From contig NZ_JBBOPI010000001.1 in the NCBI RefSeq assembly GCF_038003525.1, forward strand, positions 3,031,001 to 3,095,000: 64,000 bases of DNA, in the 5' to 3' direction. This DNA is from Solibacillus sp. FSL H8-0538 (GTDB taxonomy: Bacteria > Bacillota > Bacilli > Bacillales_A > Planococcaceae). The first letter of the stretch is position 1, and each line of letters opens with the position of its first letter. The notes under the pieces were generated by a model that saw only the letters and a program-made list of their open reading frames with translations, was not told the origin of the DNA and ran no database searches. Below are positions 29,943-39,003 of the stretch, piece by piece. Both the position numbers and the translations under genes were made by a program.

Positions 29943-30011
29943 TGATTATTGAGAAATTTTTAAATTCACAAAATATTTAGATATTATTTACACATTATAC
30001 ACCAAATAAAG

Positions 30012-30067
30012 TTTAGAAAGACACACCTTCCCAAAAATAGGGCGAGATGCTGTCCTTTCTTATCTAC
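30012..30067 (+). repeat. Two-hairpin dispersed repeat, copy 4 (hairpin 2 missing)
   Basis: TTTAGAAAGACACACCTTCC, then AAAAATAGGGCGAGATGCTG and TCCTTTCTTATCTACGAA, match the first two thirds. The left arm of hairpin 1 has decayed and hairpin 2 is cut off where the yvoF terminator begins. Confidence 0.75.
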
Positions 30068-30076
30068 GAAAAAAAT

Positions 30077-30115
30077 CAAAAAAAAAAAGGATGTGACATA
30101 GTTTTGTCAAATCCT
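30077..30115 (-). terminator. Terminator after yvoF
   Basis: On the minus strand AGGATTTGACA pairs with TGTCACATCCT (one mismatch) and runs into a long T-run. It separates the hprK operon from the his operon. Confidence 0.85.
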
Positions 30116-30150
30116 CTTTTCCGAAGTAATTCACTGTTTTTATATGTAAC

Positions 30151-30684
30151 CTAGGCATTATGCCACTTCGGCACATCTGCTTTTTTACGTGAAGCCATTT
30201 GCTCTGCTGTATAAATAATTCTCATTGGATTTCCCCCGACCATACAGCCTGCTGGTACGTCTTTATGCACGAGGGTTGCAGCAGAAACAACTACACCGTC
30301 TCCAATTTCAACACCTGGTAAAATCGTTGAATTTGCACCGATCATAACATTGCTACCAATAACGACATCACCTAGACGGTATTCTTCAATCAAATACTCA
30401 TGCGCTAAAATCGTTGTACTAAAGCCGATTACTGTATTATTTCCAATCGTAATACGTTCAGGGAACATTGTATCTGGCATTACCATTAGAGCTATGGACG
30501 TTTGCTTACCAATGCGCATTTTTAAAAATGTGCGATAGAGCCAGTTTTTCACCGTTAAAAACGGCATGAAACGACCAATTTGAATAATGATGAAGCATTT
30601 CATTACTTTCAAAAATGATACCGTTTGATAAATATTCCATAGCGAATTGGCACCTTCTACGCGGTAGCGTTCCGTTCTCCTCAT
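30151..30684 (-). CDS. yvoF: Hexapeptide-repeat acyltransferase (YvoF-like)
   Basis: The product is 177 residues. A left-handed beta-helix made of hexapeptide repeats spans about residues 70-155 (ITIGNNTVIGFSTTILAHEY, then VVIGSNVMIGANSTILPGVEIG and DGVVVSAATLVHKDVPAG), ending in the typical GGNPMRII. The family O-acetylates sugars or other small acceptors with acetyl-CoA; the substrate is unknown. It is the last gene of hprK-lgt-ppaX-yvoF and starts one base after ppaX ends. The first 65 residues are basic and amphipathic. Confidence 0.88.
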   Translation of the reverse strand: MRRTERYRVEGANSLWNIYQTVSFLKVMKCFIIIQIGRFMPFLTVKNWLYRTFLKMRIGKQTSIALMVMPDTMFPERITIGNNTVIGFSTTILAHEYLIEEYRLGDVVIGSNVMIGANSTILPGVEIGDGVVVSAATLVHKDVPAGCMVGGNPMRIIYTAEQMASRKKADVPKWHNA

Positions 30685-30685
30685 C

Positions 30686-31327
30686 TTATGCCCCTTTCAC
30701 AATTGCCAGCAAGTCCGTCATATGCTGCAACATATAATCTGGGTTCAACTGTTGTAAAAATTCCTCGCCCTTAATAGACCAAGCAACACCAGCTGTACGT
30801 ACGCCTGCATTTTTTCCGCCTTCAATATCGTGGAAATTGTCACCAATCATAATGACTTCCTCTTTTTTGACGCCTAGCTTTTCAAGTGCAAGTAAAATCG
30901 GCTCCGGGTGTGGTTTCACATGCCTCACATCTTCAAGTCCGATATAAAACTCAAATAAATGCGCCGCCCCTAAAACGCGAAGTCCTCGCTCGATACCATC
31001 ATGGCTTTTTGTCGAGACGATCGCTAACCGAATCCCTGCTGCCTTTAATTGCTCCAATGTAGAAAGGACTGCATCATAGCCTGTTACAAGTTCATCATGA
31101 TACGCTATATTCCATTCGCGGTATTTCGCAATCATTGCGTCCGTTTCACCGGGTGTAATGTCGTCAAATGTTTCTTTTAGTGACGGACCAATGAATTTTA
31201 AGCAGTCTTTTGGCGAATATTGCCCAGGAAATTTTTCTTCCAGTAAATGCATAAATGTTTGAATGATTAAATCATTTGTATTTAGTAATGTACCATCAAA
31301 ATCAAATAGTAATGCCTTTGTGCTCAT
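30686..31327 (-). CDS. ppaX: Pyrophosphatase PpaX (HAD family)
   Basis: The product is 213 residues with HAD motif [11 protein letters not shown] (about 8-17), motif II IVSTKSH, the motif III lysine region KPHPEPILL and motif [18 protein letters not shown]. In B. subtilis PpaX removes the pyrophosphate produced by HPr(Ser-P) phosphorolysis by HprK. Its position in the hprK operon supports that role. It overlaps lgt by ATGA. Confidence 0.95.
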   Translation of the reverse strand: MSTKALLFDFDGTLLNTNDLIIQTFMHLLEEKFPGQYSPKDCLKFIGPSLKETFDDITPGETDAMIAKYREWNIAYHDELVTGYDAVLSTLEQLKAAGIRLAIVSTKSHDGIERGLRVLGAAHLFEFYIGLEDVRHVKPHPEPILLALEKLGVKKEEVIMIGDNFHDIEGGKNAGVRTAGVAWSIKGEEFLQQLNPDYMLQHMTDLLAIVKGA

Positions 31328-32190
31328 CGTGAAGCTCCTTTTGATTTCCCTTTTTTACTTTTTAATTTTTCCGGTTGATCTAAATAATGAACTACAGGAC
31401 GTACCTTCAGACGACGGTAAACAATCGCAATGATGCCAATTGCAATTCCAATAATTGAGACCACCTGCGCTGAACGTAACTCTCCGATTAAGTACAAGCT
31501 GTCTGTACGTAAGCCTTCAATGAAGTAACGGCCTGCTGAATACCAAATTAAATAGAAGAAGAACATTTCCCCTCGTCGCCAATTTAATTTACGCGCAACG
31601 ATTAAAATAATTAAACCAATAAAATTCCAAACCGATTCATAAAGAAAAGTCGGATGTACATACGTATTTTCTTTCGCGATATACATCTGCTCAATCATCC
31701 AGTTTGGTAGCATTAGATTTTCTAAAAACGTACGTGTTACTGGGCCACCATGCGCTTCTTGGTTCATAAAGTTACCCCAGCGCCCAATAATTTGACCAAC
31801 CAAAATGCTCGGTGCTGCAATATCCGCAATACGAAGGAAGCTCACATTACGGCGTTTTGTAAAGAGATATGCAGTAATAAACGCGCCGATTAACGCACCA
31901 TGAATAGCAATTCCACCATTCCAAATTTCAATTATTTTGCCCGGATTCACACTGTAATAATCCCACTTCATCGCCACGTAATAAATACGCGCTGATAAAA
32001 TACCAATCGGGATTGCCCAAATAAGCAGATCGGCAAAAAAATCATCATGTAGTCCGAGCTTTACTGCCTCTCGCTGCGCAAGTAAATACGCTAGTACAAT
32101 TCCTGTGGCAATAATAATACCGTACCAACGTACCTCAATCGGACCTAAATGAAATGCGATTGGGTTAATTAATAATAAGCTAATGTCCAT
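31324..32190 (-). CDS. lgt: Prolipoprotein diacylglyceryl transferase
   Basis: The product is 288 residues with seven or so membrane helices. The signature [14 protein letters not shown] (about residues 137-150) contains the essential Arg and the H-x-GG motif, and [13 protein letters not shown] and [11 protein letters not shown]-like segments are present. It adds diacylglycerol to the lipobox cysteine of prelipoproteins, of which this window encodes several. The C-terminal tail is very basic. Lies between hprK and ppaX; the yvoD gene found here in B. subtilis is absent. Confidence 0.96.
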   Translation of the reverse strand: MDISLLLINPIAFHLGPIEVRWYGIIIATGIVLAYLLAQREAVKLGLHDDFFADLLIWAIPIGILSARIYYVAMKWDYYSVNPGKIIEIWNGGIAIHGALIGAFITAYLFTKRRNVSFLRIADIAAPSILVGQIIGRWGNFMNQEAHGGPVTRTFLENLMLPNWMIEQMYIAKENTYVHPTFLYESVWNFIGLIILIVARKLNWRRGEMFFFYLIWYSAGRYFIEGLRTDSLYLIGELRSAQVVSIIGIAIGIIAIVYRRLKVRPVVHYLDQPEKLKSKKGKSKGASR

Positions 32191-32221
32191 CCTGTTCTCC
32201 TTCCAATGCTAACTACTTTTA

Positions 32222-33160
32222 CTAAAAATCATCCATTTCGTCATTTGATGCAATGACTTCTTCTAAGCGGCGGGCAAATTCCTCCGCTGCGTTGACGCCC
32301 ATCTTTTTCAGACGATAATTCATAGCAGCTACTTCAATAATAACGGAAACATTTCGACCTGGTTGCACAGGGATTGTTAGCTTCGTTACGTTTGTATCAA
32401 TAATTTTCATTTTTTCTTCATCTAGACCGAGGCGATCATACCCTTTATCTGGGTCCCATGTTTCAAGCTCTACAACTAGTGTAATACGCTTATAAGGACG
32501 CACTGCACTCGCCCCGAATAGCGTCATAATATTAATGATACCAATGCCACGAATTTCAAGTAAATTCTCAAGTAAGGGCGGGGGATTCCCAATAAGCATA
32601 TTTTCCGCTTCTTGACGAATTTCTACACTATCGTCTGCAACTAAACGGTGACCTTTTTTGATCAGTTCCAGCGCAGTCTCACTTTTTCCTACACCACTTT
32701 TCCCCATAATCAATACGCCAATCCCATAAATATCCACTAACACTCCGTGAATAGCCGTTGTCGGTGCAAGCTTACTTTCTAAAAAGTTTGTCAAGCGACT
32801 CGAGAAGCGCGTCGTCGTTAACTGTGTGACCAATACTGGCACATTGTTATCATTTGATGCTTCAATTAATTCCTGCGGTACATCCAGCCCGCGAGAAATA
32901 ATAATAGCTGGTGTCTCCTGTGAGCAAAGCTTCGATATACGCTCTTGCTTAATATCTGGCGGTAGCATATCAAAAAATGATAATTCGGTTTTCCCTAAAA
33001 GCTGTACGCGATTTGCCGGATAATGCGTAAAATAACCCGCCATTTCGAGTCCAGGCCTTGAAATATCACTTGTCGTTATATAACGTCCAATTCCTTCTTG
33101 ACCGCTCACAAGATGTAATTTAAATTTTTCCATTACATCCTTTGTTATTACTTGAATCAT
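32222..33160 (-). CDS. hprK: HPr kinase/phosphorylase
   Basis: The product is 312 residues from the ATG at 33160, 8 bases after GGAGAG (an in-frame GTG three bases earlier is possible). The Walker A motif is [16 protein letters not shown] (about 153-168), followed by RGHRLVADD-like [14 protein letters not shown] and the HPrK signature [18 protein letters not shown]. It phosphorylates HPr and Crh on Ser46 in response to fructose-1,6-bisphosphate and dephosphorylates them by phosphorolysis. It links the glycolytic state to CcpA control. First gene of its operon. Confidence 0.97.
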   Translation of the reverse strand: MIQVITKDVMEKFKLHLVSGQEGIGRYITTSDISRPGLEMAGYFTHYPANRVQLLGKTELSFFDMLPPDIKQERISKLCSQETPAIIISRGLDVPQELIEASNDNNVPVLVTQLTTTRFSSRLTNFLESKLAPTTAIHGVLVDIYGIGVLIMGKSGVGKSETALELIKKGHRLVADDSVEIRQEAENMLIGNPPPLLENLLEIRGIGIINIMTLFGASAVRPYKRITLVVELETWDPDKGYDRLGLDEEKMKIIDTNVTKLTIPVQPGRNVSVIIEVAAMNYRLKKMGVNAAEEFARRLEEVIASNDEMDDF

Positions 33161-33240
33161 CACGTCAACTCTCCAATCTTACGCATTGCCTATCTTTATT
33201 TATTTTAACATGTACGCCTTATTTTACTATTATTTTGCAA

Positions 33241-33282
33241 AAAGAAAAAACGGTAAGGCATCGAAGCACCTTACCGTTTTTG
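33241..33282. terminator. Terminator after cccB
   Basis: CGGTAAGG and CCTTACCG pair with an A-run on the left and a T-run on the right; on the minus strand it follows the cytochrome gene directly. Confidence 0.85.
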
Positions 33283-33288
33283 AATCAC

Positions 33289-33609
33289 TTATTTTTGAGT
33301 TGCTAACCAAGCTGCAGCCGCTTCTGCATCTGCTCCAGTAATTAAGCCACCCGGCATACCGTTTCTACCATTAACAATGATGCCTAAAATTTCTTCTTCT
33401 GATAAGCGAGAACCAACGTTATTTAAAGCCGGTGTATTCCCCATACCCTGTAGTTGTCCACCGTGACATGTTGCACAGCTTGTCATAACAATTTTTTCGC
33501 CGGCTGGTTTTTCCGTTTCTCCCGTTGTGGTTGGTTCTTTATCGCCACCACCACATGCTGCTAAAAATAGTGCTGATCCAAAAATTATTGTTAATAAACT
33601 TTTCTTCAT
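33289..33609 (-). CDS. cccB: Cytochrome c551 lipoprotein
   Basis: The product is 106 residues from the ATG at 33609, preceded by GGAGGAG; the longer frame overlaps the neighbouring gene. A lipobox LAAC (Cys19) anchors it to the membrane surface. The haem c attachment site is CATCH (residues 45-49) and the distal Met ligand is in GRNGMPGG (about 81). It carries electrons on the outer membrane face, probably to a terminal oxidase. It follows a YitT-family gene. Confidence 0.94.
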   Translation of the reverse strand: MKKSLLTIIFGSALFLAACGGGDKEPTTTGETEKPAGEKIVMTSCATCHGGQLQGMGNTPALNNVGSRLSEEEILGIIVNGRNGMPGGLITGADAEAAAAWLATQK

Positions 33610-33661
33610 TTTGAATCTCCTCCAAAAAAGAATTTTTATTACATTTAGTATTATAACAAAA

Positions 33662-34528
33662 TTAGGCTCGTTTGAAACCTTCTCCCAATACCTCATAGGC
33701 ATCTGCAACAATGACAAATGCTGTCGGGTCAACGCTTTTAATGAGTTGTTTCAGCTTTGTGAATTCTGTTTGATAAACAACGACCATTAAGATTGGCCTA
33801 TCTTTACCTGTATAACCACCAACTGCGGGAAGCTTCGTGACACCGCGATCAATTTTTGCATAAATCTCATCGCGTATCTCATCTTGCATATTCGTAATAA
33901 TATACACCATTTTAGACTGACTGAAACCAAGCTGTACGATATCAATCGTTTTCGTCGTTACATAAAGTCCAATTAACGCATACAAACCTTTTTCTAAATC
34001 AAACACAAGCGCAGCACTAACTGCGATAATTCCGTCAATAAGCAGTACACTCGTCCCAAGCGTTAGTCCAGTATACTTCGTAATAATTTGCGCAAGTAAA
34101 TCTGTTCCACCAGTAGAAGCTTGCCCTTTAAATACAAGACCTATACCGAGTCCGACCATAATACCGCCAAAAATTGCACCGAGAAGTGGATTCATCGTCC
34201 ACGCATCCCAGTCCTCCGATAAAATAACGAACAACGGTAAGGAAAGCGTTCCGACAAATGATTTAAACCCAAATGTCTTCCCTAAAACGAATACACCTGC
34301 AATGAATAAGGGAATATTAAATGCATATTGAATAAGTCCTGCATTCCACCCGAATAAGCCATGTAAAATCGTACTAATCCCACTTACACCACCAGATGCC
34401 ACTTGATTTGGAAATAAAAATACATTAAAACCAAAAGCGACAACCGCTGCTCCAGCTATTACGCATACATATTCCATCACTGTATCTTTTGTAGAAAAAC
34501 GTTCATTATGTAGTGATAAATTTCCCAT
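33662..34528 (-). CDS. YitT family membrane protein (DUF161/DUF2179)
   Basis: The product is 288 residues. Five or six membrane helices occupy about residues 18-190, with GFNVFLFPNQVASGGVSGIS and QASTGGTDLLAQII being the family repeats. A cytosolic ligand-binding-like C-terminal domain follows (about 205-288, SQSKMVYIITNMQDEI to VLGEGF). Function unknown; it corresponds in position to yvjA of B. subtilis, beside cccB. Start follows AGAGAGG. Confidence 0.88.
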   Translation of the reverse strand: MGNLSLHNERFSTKDTVMEYVCVIAGAAVVAFGFNVFLFPNQVASGGVSGISTILHGLFGWNAGLIQYAFNIPLFIAGVFVLGKTFGFKSFVGTLSLPLFVILSEDWDAWTMNPLLGAIFGGIMVGLGIGLVFKGQASTGGTDLLAQIITKYTGLTLGTSVLLIDGIIAVSAALVFDLEKGLYALIGLYVTTKTIDIVQLGFSQSKMVYIITNMQDEIRDEIYAKIDRGVTKLPAVGGYTGKDRPILMVVVYQTEFTKLKQLIKSVDPTAFVIVADAYEVLGEGFKRA

Positions 34529-34828
34529 AAAAACCTCTCTTTATATTAAAGTATTTCACAATTATAACAAACGCTCCAATAAAAGAGAACTTCGATAAGA
34601 TGAAGTGTTCTTCCATAATAGAGTAATGCTTTTTTACCCCATGGCATTATTAGACGCTATTGTCGTTTTATTAACAAACCCAAACGTGCAGATGGTTACT
34701 GCAGATGTGGTCATAGAGTTAATTACTGTCACAAGGATGTGCATGTTTACCACCCACTATGCAAGCCAAGGTAACAGTAAGTCACTAATTTCATAAAAAC
34801 AACCATATAATTTAACTGATCTTAACGA

Positions 34829-34914
34829 TTAAAAAGACAGAACTCGCTCAAAATAGGGCAAGTTGAGGTTATTAGCTATGTGGATGAGAACGTTATACTA
34901 TCTTATCCACATAG
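34829..34914 (+). repeat. Two-hairpin dispersed repeat, copy 5
   Basis: Hairpin 1 is AACTCGCTC / GGGCAAGTT; hairpin 2 is CTATGTGGAT / ATCCACATAG around AACGTTATACTATCTT. The 34529-34828 stretch before it shows no gene that I can support. Confidence 0.82.
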
Positions 34915-34950
34915 AAAAAAGCAAAGGCATTAATGCCTTTGCTTTTTTTT
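34911..34950. terminator. Bidirectional terminator after the EAL/HDOD gene
   Basis: GCAAAGGCATT followed by AATGCCTTTGC is a perfect 22-bp palindrome, with six A before and eight T after; it abuts the stop of the EAL/HDOD gene on the minus strand. Confidence 0.85.
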
Positions 34951-36214
34951 AGTGCAGCGAAATTGCATCATCTACCCATGCATTTGCTTCGTCATAAATA
35001 CGCACGATTGCTTCATTTGATAGCTTAAGCTGCGTTGATAACTTCTCTAGTTGATTCCAGTCTAGCTTATTTAAAGCTAAACTAAATTGTAAATACGGTG
35101 TCATCTCCGTTATCGTTCCGCTAATTGTTTCTGCAATACTTTCAGATAATGGGAGCTGACTCAAGATTATATTCATCGGTCTCTTAAGCAATGAATCAAT
35201 TAACGAAAATAGGCCGACAAGGAAATACTCCGAAAAATTTTCTCGGTAATTAATCTTTGCTACCTTTTCACACACTTTCGCTCTGAATAAGGACGCACGC
35301 ATTAATTCTTTAAATACATCGGATTCTTTTTGATTTTCTACTTCACGCATTGCTAATAAATAGACCCATTTTCGCAGCTCTGAAAGCCCTAATAATAAAA
35401 TCGCCTGCTTAATTGAACGTACCTTGGATTTTGTACGCTTATTTGAGTTATTAATTAATTGTAGTAATTTGTATGAAAGTGAAATATCTCGTTCAATATT
35501 TTCTGCAAGCATATTAATATTAGGTTCCTCATCCTTCAATATTGAAATGATTTGGAAGTACTGCAATGTATTCGCTGGGATGTCCGTTGATTTGATAATT
35601 TGTGGCTGTTCAAAGAAATACCCTTGGAACAAAACATAATCAGAGTGCTTTGCTACCTCAAATTGATTACGTGTTTCAACTTTCTCTGCTAATAATTTTA
35701 TATTGGGGAAATTTGTTTTCACTTTGTTTTCGATTTCCATCCGCTCTAATAAAGGCGAAAGTAAAAAATCTACCTTAATATAATCGATATAATGGAATAG
35801 CTCATCATACACCGTTACATTTTGATCTAATACAAAATCATCGAGGGCAACTTTAAATCCACGTTCTTTTAACTCAGAAACGCGCTCTACTAACTGAGGA
35901 GTAATCGGTACATCTTCTAATATTTCAATTACTACTTTTGTCGGATCTAAATAATCAAGCATCGTACCCATTAATAAATTTTCTGTAAAATTCACAAAGC
36001 ACGGGCGACCATTCGTTACTTCATCGATACCAATTGATAAAAATGAATTGACTAAAACGTCCACAGTGGCTGCGTCTGAATCTATTAGTGGAAATGCATT
36101 CACATTTTTATTTCGGTATAATAATTCGTAAGCGACAATTTGCTCGTGAATATTGAATATTGGCTGTCTACCGATAAAAACTTCCACTTCTTTCTCCTCA
36201 CTTTTTTCATTCAT
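34949..36214 (-). CDS. EAL/HDOD signalling protein
   Basis: The product is 421 residues. The N-terminal EAL-like domain (about 10-205) starts FIGRQPIFNIHEQIVAYELLYR, where the EAL motif reads YEL, and contains VIEILEDV and ALDDFVLD. Some metal ligands of active c-di-GMP phosphodiesterases are replaced, so it may bind but not cleave c-di-GMP. A HDOD domain follows (about 210-400, LQLINNSNKRTKSKVRSIKQAILLLG). It resembles the YuxH group. Monocistronic; the exact output is unknown. Confidence 0.88.
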   Translation of the reverse strand: MNEKSEEKEVEVFIGRQPIFNIHEQIVAYELLYRNKNVNAFPLIDSDAATVDVLVNSFLSIGIDEVTNGRPCFVNFTENLLMGTMLDYLDPTKVVIEILEDVPITPQLVERVSELKERGFKVALDDFVLDQNVTVYDELFHYIDYIKVDFLLSPLLERMEIENKVKTNFPNIKLLAEKVETRNQFEVAKHSDYVLFQGYFFEQPQIIKSTDIPANTLQYFQIISILKDEEPNINMLAENIERDISLSYKLLQLINNSNKRTKSKVRSIKQAILLLGLSELRKWVYLLAMREVENQKESDVFKELMRASLFRAKVCEKVAKINYRENFSEYFLVGLFSLIDSLLKRPMNIILSQLPLSESIAETISGTITEMTPYLQFSLALNKLDWNQLEKLSTQLKLSNEAIVRIYDEANAWVDDAISLH

Positions 36215-36348
36215 TTTTTTAATCTATAATTCAACTATATTGCTTTATTGTCATCTTGTAAAATATTTGGTTAAAGTTTCCATATTTTTTAATAACATTG
36301 TACTATAAAAATAGTATAAAATACAAAATAAAATCGGGAGGCATTACT

Positions 36349-37125
36349 ATGACTGTTCTAAAGTATGAGCAAAAAGAGTTTATAGCCTATATTACACTGA
36401 ATCGTCCGGATGCTTTAAACGCTTTTAATTACGAAATGCTTGAAGAACTACAAAAAGTTGTTGAATCCGTCCGCATCCATCCAGATATTCGTCTTGTTAT
36501 TATTACGGGAACGGGAAATAAATCGTTTTCTGTTGGTGCCGATTTAAAGGAACGAAAATCTTTACCTGATTCACTCGTAAAGCGTAATCTAAACAAATTC
36601 GGTGAAGTATTTTCGATGATCGAGCAACTACCACAGCCAACGATTTGTGTATTGAATGGGTATGCTTTTGGTGGTGGGTTAGAACTTGCGCTCGCTTGCG
36701 ACTTTCGAATTGCCTCTGATCATATATCGGTTGGACTGACTGAAACTAGCTTAGGCATAATACCTGGGGCTGGTGGCACGCAACGTCTCCCACGCCTAAT
36801 TGGAGAAACGAAAGCACTAGAACTTATCTTAACAGCCAAAAAATTAGACGCAGCTGAAGCACTTAGTATCGGTTTAGTTACACAAATCGTCGGAGAAGAC
36901 ACACTTCAACAAACTACCGAGGACTTTGCTTCCCGTATTTTACGTAACGCACCAATCGCCATCCAACAAGCAAAATTTGCGGTCAAACAAGGTATGAAGG
37001 TTGATCTTCATACTGGTTTACAAATTGAACGAAAAGCGTATGAACTCACTATTCCTACTGAAGATCGGATTGAAGCGTTGAATGCCTTCTCTGAAAAACG
37101 GAGTCCTCAATTTAAAGGAAAATAA
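36349..37125 (+). CDS. Enoyl-CoA hydratase/isomerase family protein
   Basis: The product is 258 residues from the ATG at 36349, which follows GGGAGG by 8 bases; the longer frame adds 17 residues that include the ribosome binding site. Crotonase motifs: NRPDALNAFN, the oxyanion loop GNKSFSVGADLKE (about 60-72), GYAFGGGLELALACDF and the Glu-containing ETSLGIIPGAGGTQRLPRLIG. It probably hydrates 2-enoyl-CoA in beta-oxidation or a related pathway; the exact substrate is not fixed. It stands alone. Confidence 0.92.
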   Translation: MTVLKYEQKEFIAYITLNRPDALNAFNYEMLEELQKVVESVRIHPDIRLVIITGTGNKSFSVGADLKERKSLPDSLVKRNLNKFGEVFSMIEQLPQPTICVLNGYAFGGGLELALACDFRIASDHISVGLTETSLGIIPGAGGTQRLPRLIGETKALELILTAKKLDAAEALSIGLVTQIVGEDTLQQTTEDFASRILRNAPIAIQQAKFAVKQGMKVDLHTGLQIERKAYELTIPTEDRIEALNAFSEKRSPQFKGK

Positions 37126-37359
37126 TTTTCTTCTTTAAAATATCAACAACGAAATTTAAAAATGCCTAAAACTAAAATAGACGAATTTGAGATACAACTT
37201 ATCCGTAAATAAGTGCCAATTATGACGCTTAATTTCAAATAAGTCGTATGTCAATTTGGCCGATTGAGACAAATCACGTTTTCTAAAACTCTTTTGTTTT
37301 TATGGAAGTAAACATTAGTAGTGAAAACTTTCTACAACCGTTCCTAAAAAACATAGCGA

Positions 37360-37409
37360 GAGGAAATCCTTTAAAATTGGTTAAAAAAGCTATACTTTTC
37401 TTAACCATA
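37360..37409 (+). repeat. Decayed copy of the two-hairpin repeat (hairpin 2 only)
   Basis: GGTTAA and TTAACC flank AAAAGCTATACTTTTC, matching hairpin 2 of the family; the upstream half is barely recognisable. Confidence 0.6.
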
Positions 37410-37474
37410 AAAAAAACGCTGAGCAACTATACGTGGGCACTGAAAAACTCACGCACTTATAAATCGCTTAATTT

Positions 37475-37531
37475 ATGAATCAAAATAAGGCACTTTCTCT
37501 TTAATTATGAACAGAAAGCGCCTTATTTCTT
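37475..37531. terminator. Hairpin of unclear role
   Basis: AATAAGGCACTTTCT and AGAAAGCGCCTTATT form a 15-bp stem with one mismatch in a gene-free region next to a transposase fossil. Confidence 0.5.
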
Positions 37532-37621
37532 TGGCTATTCCTCGTTTTTTTCGTGGAATAGTTTCAATATAAGTTTCAAATTCAATTGAACCTCTTTTTT
37601 GTTTGTATAGATTATCTTTCC

Positions 37622-37875
37622 CTAATAAGCTGTATCTCCAGTTACTGTATCAACTACCATGCCTGTTGCTTTACTTTTTCCAATTAAATCTTAAAGGTAT
37701 TTCCCGTCACTTTGTTCACTTTTTGTCACCATTGCCGCTGAAATAATTCGCTCATGGCGATATGTGTTTTATAGCCAAAGAAAGAAGAATTGGCGGAGCC
37801 TATTATCTATTGCAAAGATTAAATTATGGAGCCCATGTATGGACTTAAGTTGAGTATTTCTTGGTTTGTAATCAT
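37622..37875 (-). pseudogene. IS1182-type transposase fossil
   Basis: The minus strand starts MITNQEILNLSPYMG, matching the N-terminus of the transposase gene at 63704 (MISNQETLNLSPFMA), then jumps by a large deletion to GYKTHIAMSE, ERIISAAMVTKSEQSDGKYL, and SKATGMVVDTVTGDTAY, which are central and DDE-domain motifs of IS1182/IS1478-like transposases. The frame is broken by stops and a shift, so it is dead. Confidence 0.8.
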
Positions 37876-37964
37876 TGGGAACTTCACCTGCATTTACTTT
37901 ATTTAAGTATATAAGAAGATGCGGCATTATTTTAGCAAAGGAATATTCTTTTCATTGGCAAATT

Positions 37965-38036
37965 GAGTGGATTGGGGTGGAATGCGGCGACTCCTGCCGG
38001 AAAGCGTCCGCAATGGAACGGAAAGCCACGGGTTCA
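37965..38036. repeat. GC-rich dispersed repeat fragment
   Basis: GATTGGGGTGGAATGCGGCG, then ACTCCTGCCGGAAAGCGTCC and GCAATGGAACGGAAAGCC, belongs to a repeat type common in Bacillaceae genomes and resembles one arm of the foldback element at 63421-63610. It lies close to an IS1182 fossil, as does the other copy. Confidence 0.65.
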
Positions 38037-38045
38037 AAGAAAAAG

Positions 38046-38079
38046 CAAGAAGCTGAACGAATTTTCGTTCAGCTTCTTG
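38046..38079. terminator. Perfect 16-bp hairpin
   Basis: CAAGAAGCTGAACGAA and TTCGTTCAGCTTCTTG flank a 2-base spacer. No clear U-run follows in either direction; it may be part of the adjacent repeat. Confidence 0.5.
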
Positions 38080-38138
38080 TGACTAAACCCTGGAAGGGAC
38101 TTTTTCAGTGGTCTCGCAACTATACTAAGCGTATTTTT

Positions 38139-38207
38139 TATGTGGATGGACTTCCACCCATATAAGTAATGACATCAACTCGCCCTATTTTGAGGGAGTT
38201 TTGTCTT
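38139..38207 (-). repeat. Two-hairpin dispersed repeat, copy 6 (overlaps dedA end)
   Basis: On the minus strand AAAGACAAAACTCCC, AAAATAGGGCGAGTTGATGT and CATTACTTATAT match the family; hairpin 2 is shortened to GGGTGG-AAGT-CCATCC. It supplies the last codons and stop of the DedA gene. Confidence 0.82.
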
Positions 38208-38844
38208 TAGAAAGTTTGGCACGAACTGCGCCGATAATTGCCGGTAGTATTGAAATGAAAATAATTAAAATTAACACTGTTGAAAAATTATCTTTAATAA
38301 TAGGAATATTCCCAAAGAAATACCCTATTAACGTACAACTCATCACCCATAAGAACGCACCGACCACATTATAAATAAGGAAATATTTATAATCCATACG
38401 GCTGGCACCTGCAACAAACGGAATAAATGTACGAATAAACGGCATGAAGCGTGCCATAACAATTGTTTTGCCACCGTGCTTATTAAAGAAATTTTGTGCT
38501 ATTTCCATGCGCTCACGATTAATAACACGTCCTAAAAAGCTACCCTCTGGAATTGAAGTACCGACTGTTTTCCCGATCTGATAGTTGACAGTATCCCCAA
38601 GCACAGCCGCTACAAAAAACACAATTAGTAACGTAAGTAAATTAAATGCGCCTAATGCTGCTAATGTTCCACTTGCGAACAACAGCGAATCGCCCGGTAA
38701 AAATGGCATTATAACAATCCCAGTTTCGACAAATACAATAGAAAATAAAATTCCATATGACCAAGCACCGAACTGTTGAATGATGTCCACTAAGTGCTCA
38801 TCAATATGCAATATAAAATCGATTAATCCTTGAATTATTGACAT
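38185..38844 (-). CDS. DedA family membrane protein
   Basis: The product is 219 residues from the ATG at 38844 (AGAGAG 7 bases before); a GTG at 38874 is an alternative. The DedA/VTT fold shows ETGIVIMPFLPGDSLLFASG (about 35-54), GDTVNYQIGKTVG and FNKHGGKTIVMARFMPFIRTFIPFVAGASRM (about 125-155), with about five membrane helices. DedA proteins act in membrane lipid (undecaprenyl phosphate or phospholipid) translocation and envelope homeostasis. The final residues KDKTPSK and the TAG stop lie inside a dispersed repeat, so the native C-terminus has probably been replaced. Confidence 0.92.
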   Translation of the reverse strand: MSIIQGLIDFILHIDEHLVDIIQQFGAWSYGILFSIVFVETGIVIMPFLPGDSLLFASGTLAALGAFNLLTLLIVFFVAAVLGDTVNYQIGKTVGTSIPEGSFLGRVINRERMEIAQNFFNKHGGKTIVMARFMPFIRTFIPFVAGASRMDYKYFLIYNVVGAFLWVMSCTLIGYFFGNIPIIKDNFSTVLILIIFISILPAIIGAVRAKLSKDKTPSK

Positions 38845-39003
38845 CGGTCTACTCTCTTTCAAATCAAATTTCACTCACCATTTTAGCATACTCACCCTAT
38901 AAATAGTGCGTGAATCTCTGTACGTTTAATGAATAAGACGTATTTCCAGTCTAGATGTTGCCACTTTTCACGATGATTTCTTAAATTTACAAACCTGTAA
39001 TAA

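Noticed and set aside
29849-30000. T-box or other amino-acid riboswitch in the his leader
   Set aside because: I found no T-box sequence (AGGGTGG...) and no his leader peptide; only a promoter is visible.
34605-34796. Plus-strand open frame of 63 codons between the YitT and EAL genes
   Set aside because: No ribosome binding site, no family resemblance, unusual composition.
37875-38165. Plus-strand open frame of 96 codons
   Set aside because: Built from the antisense of the transposase fossil, a dispersed repeat and a hairpin; no support as a gene.
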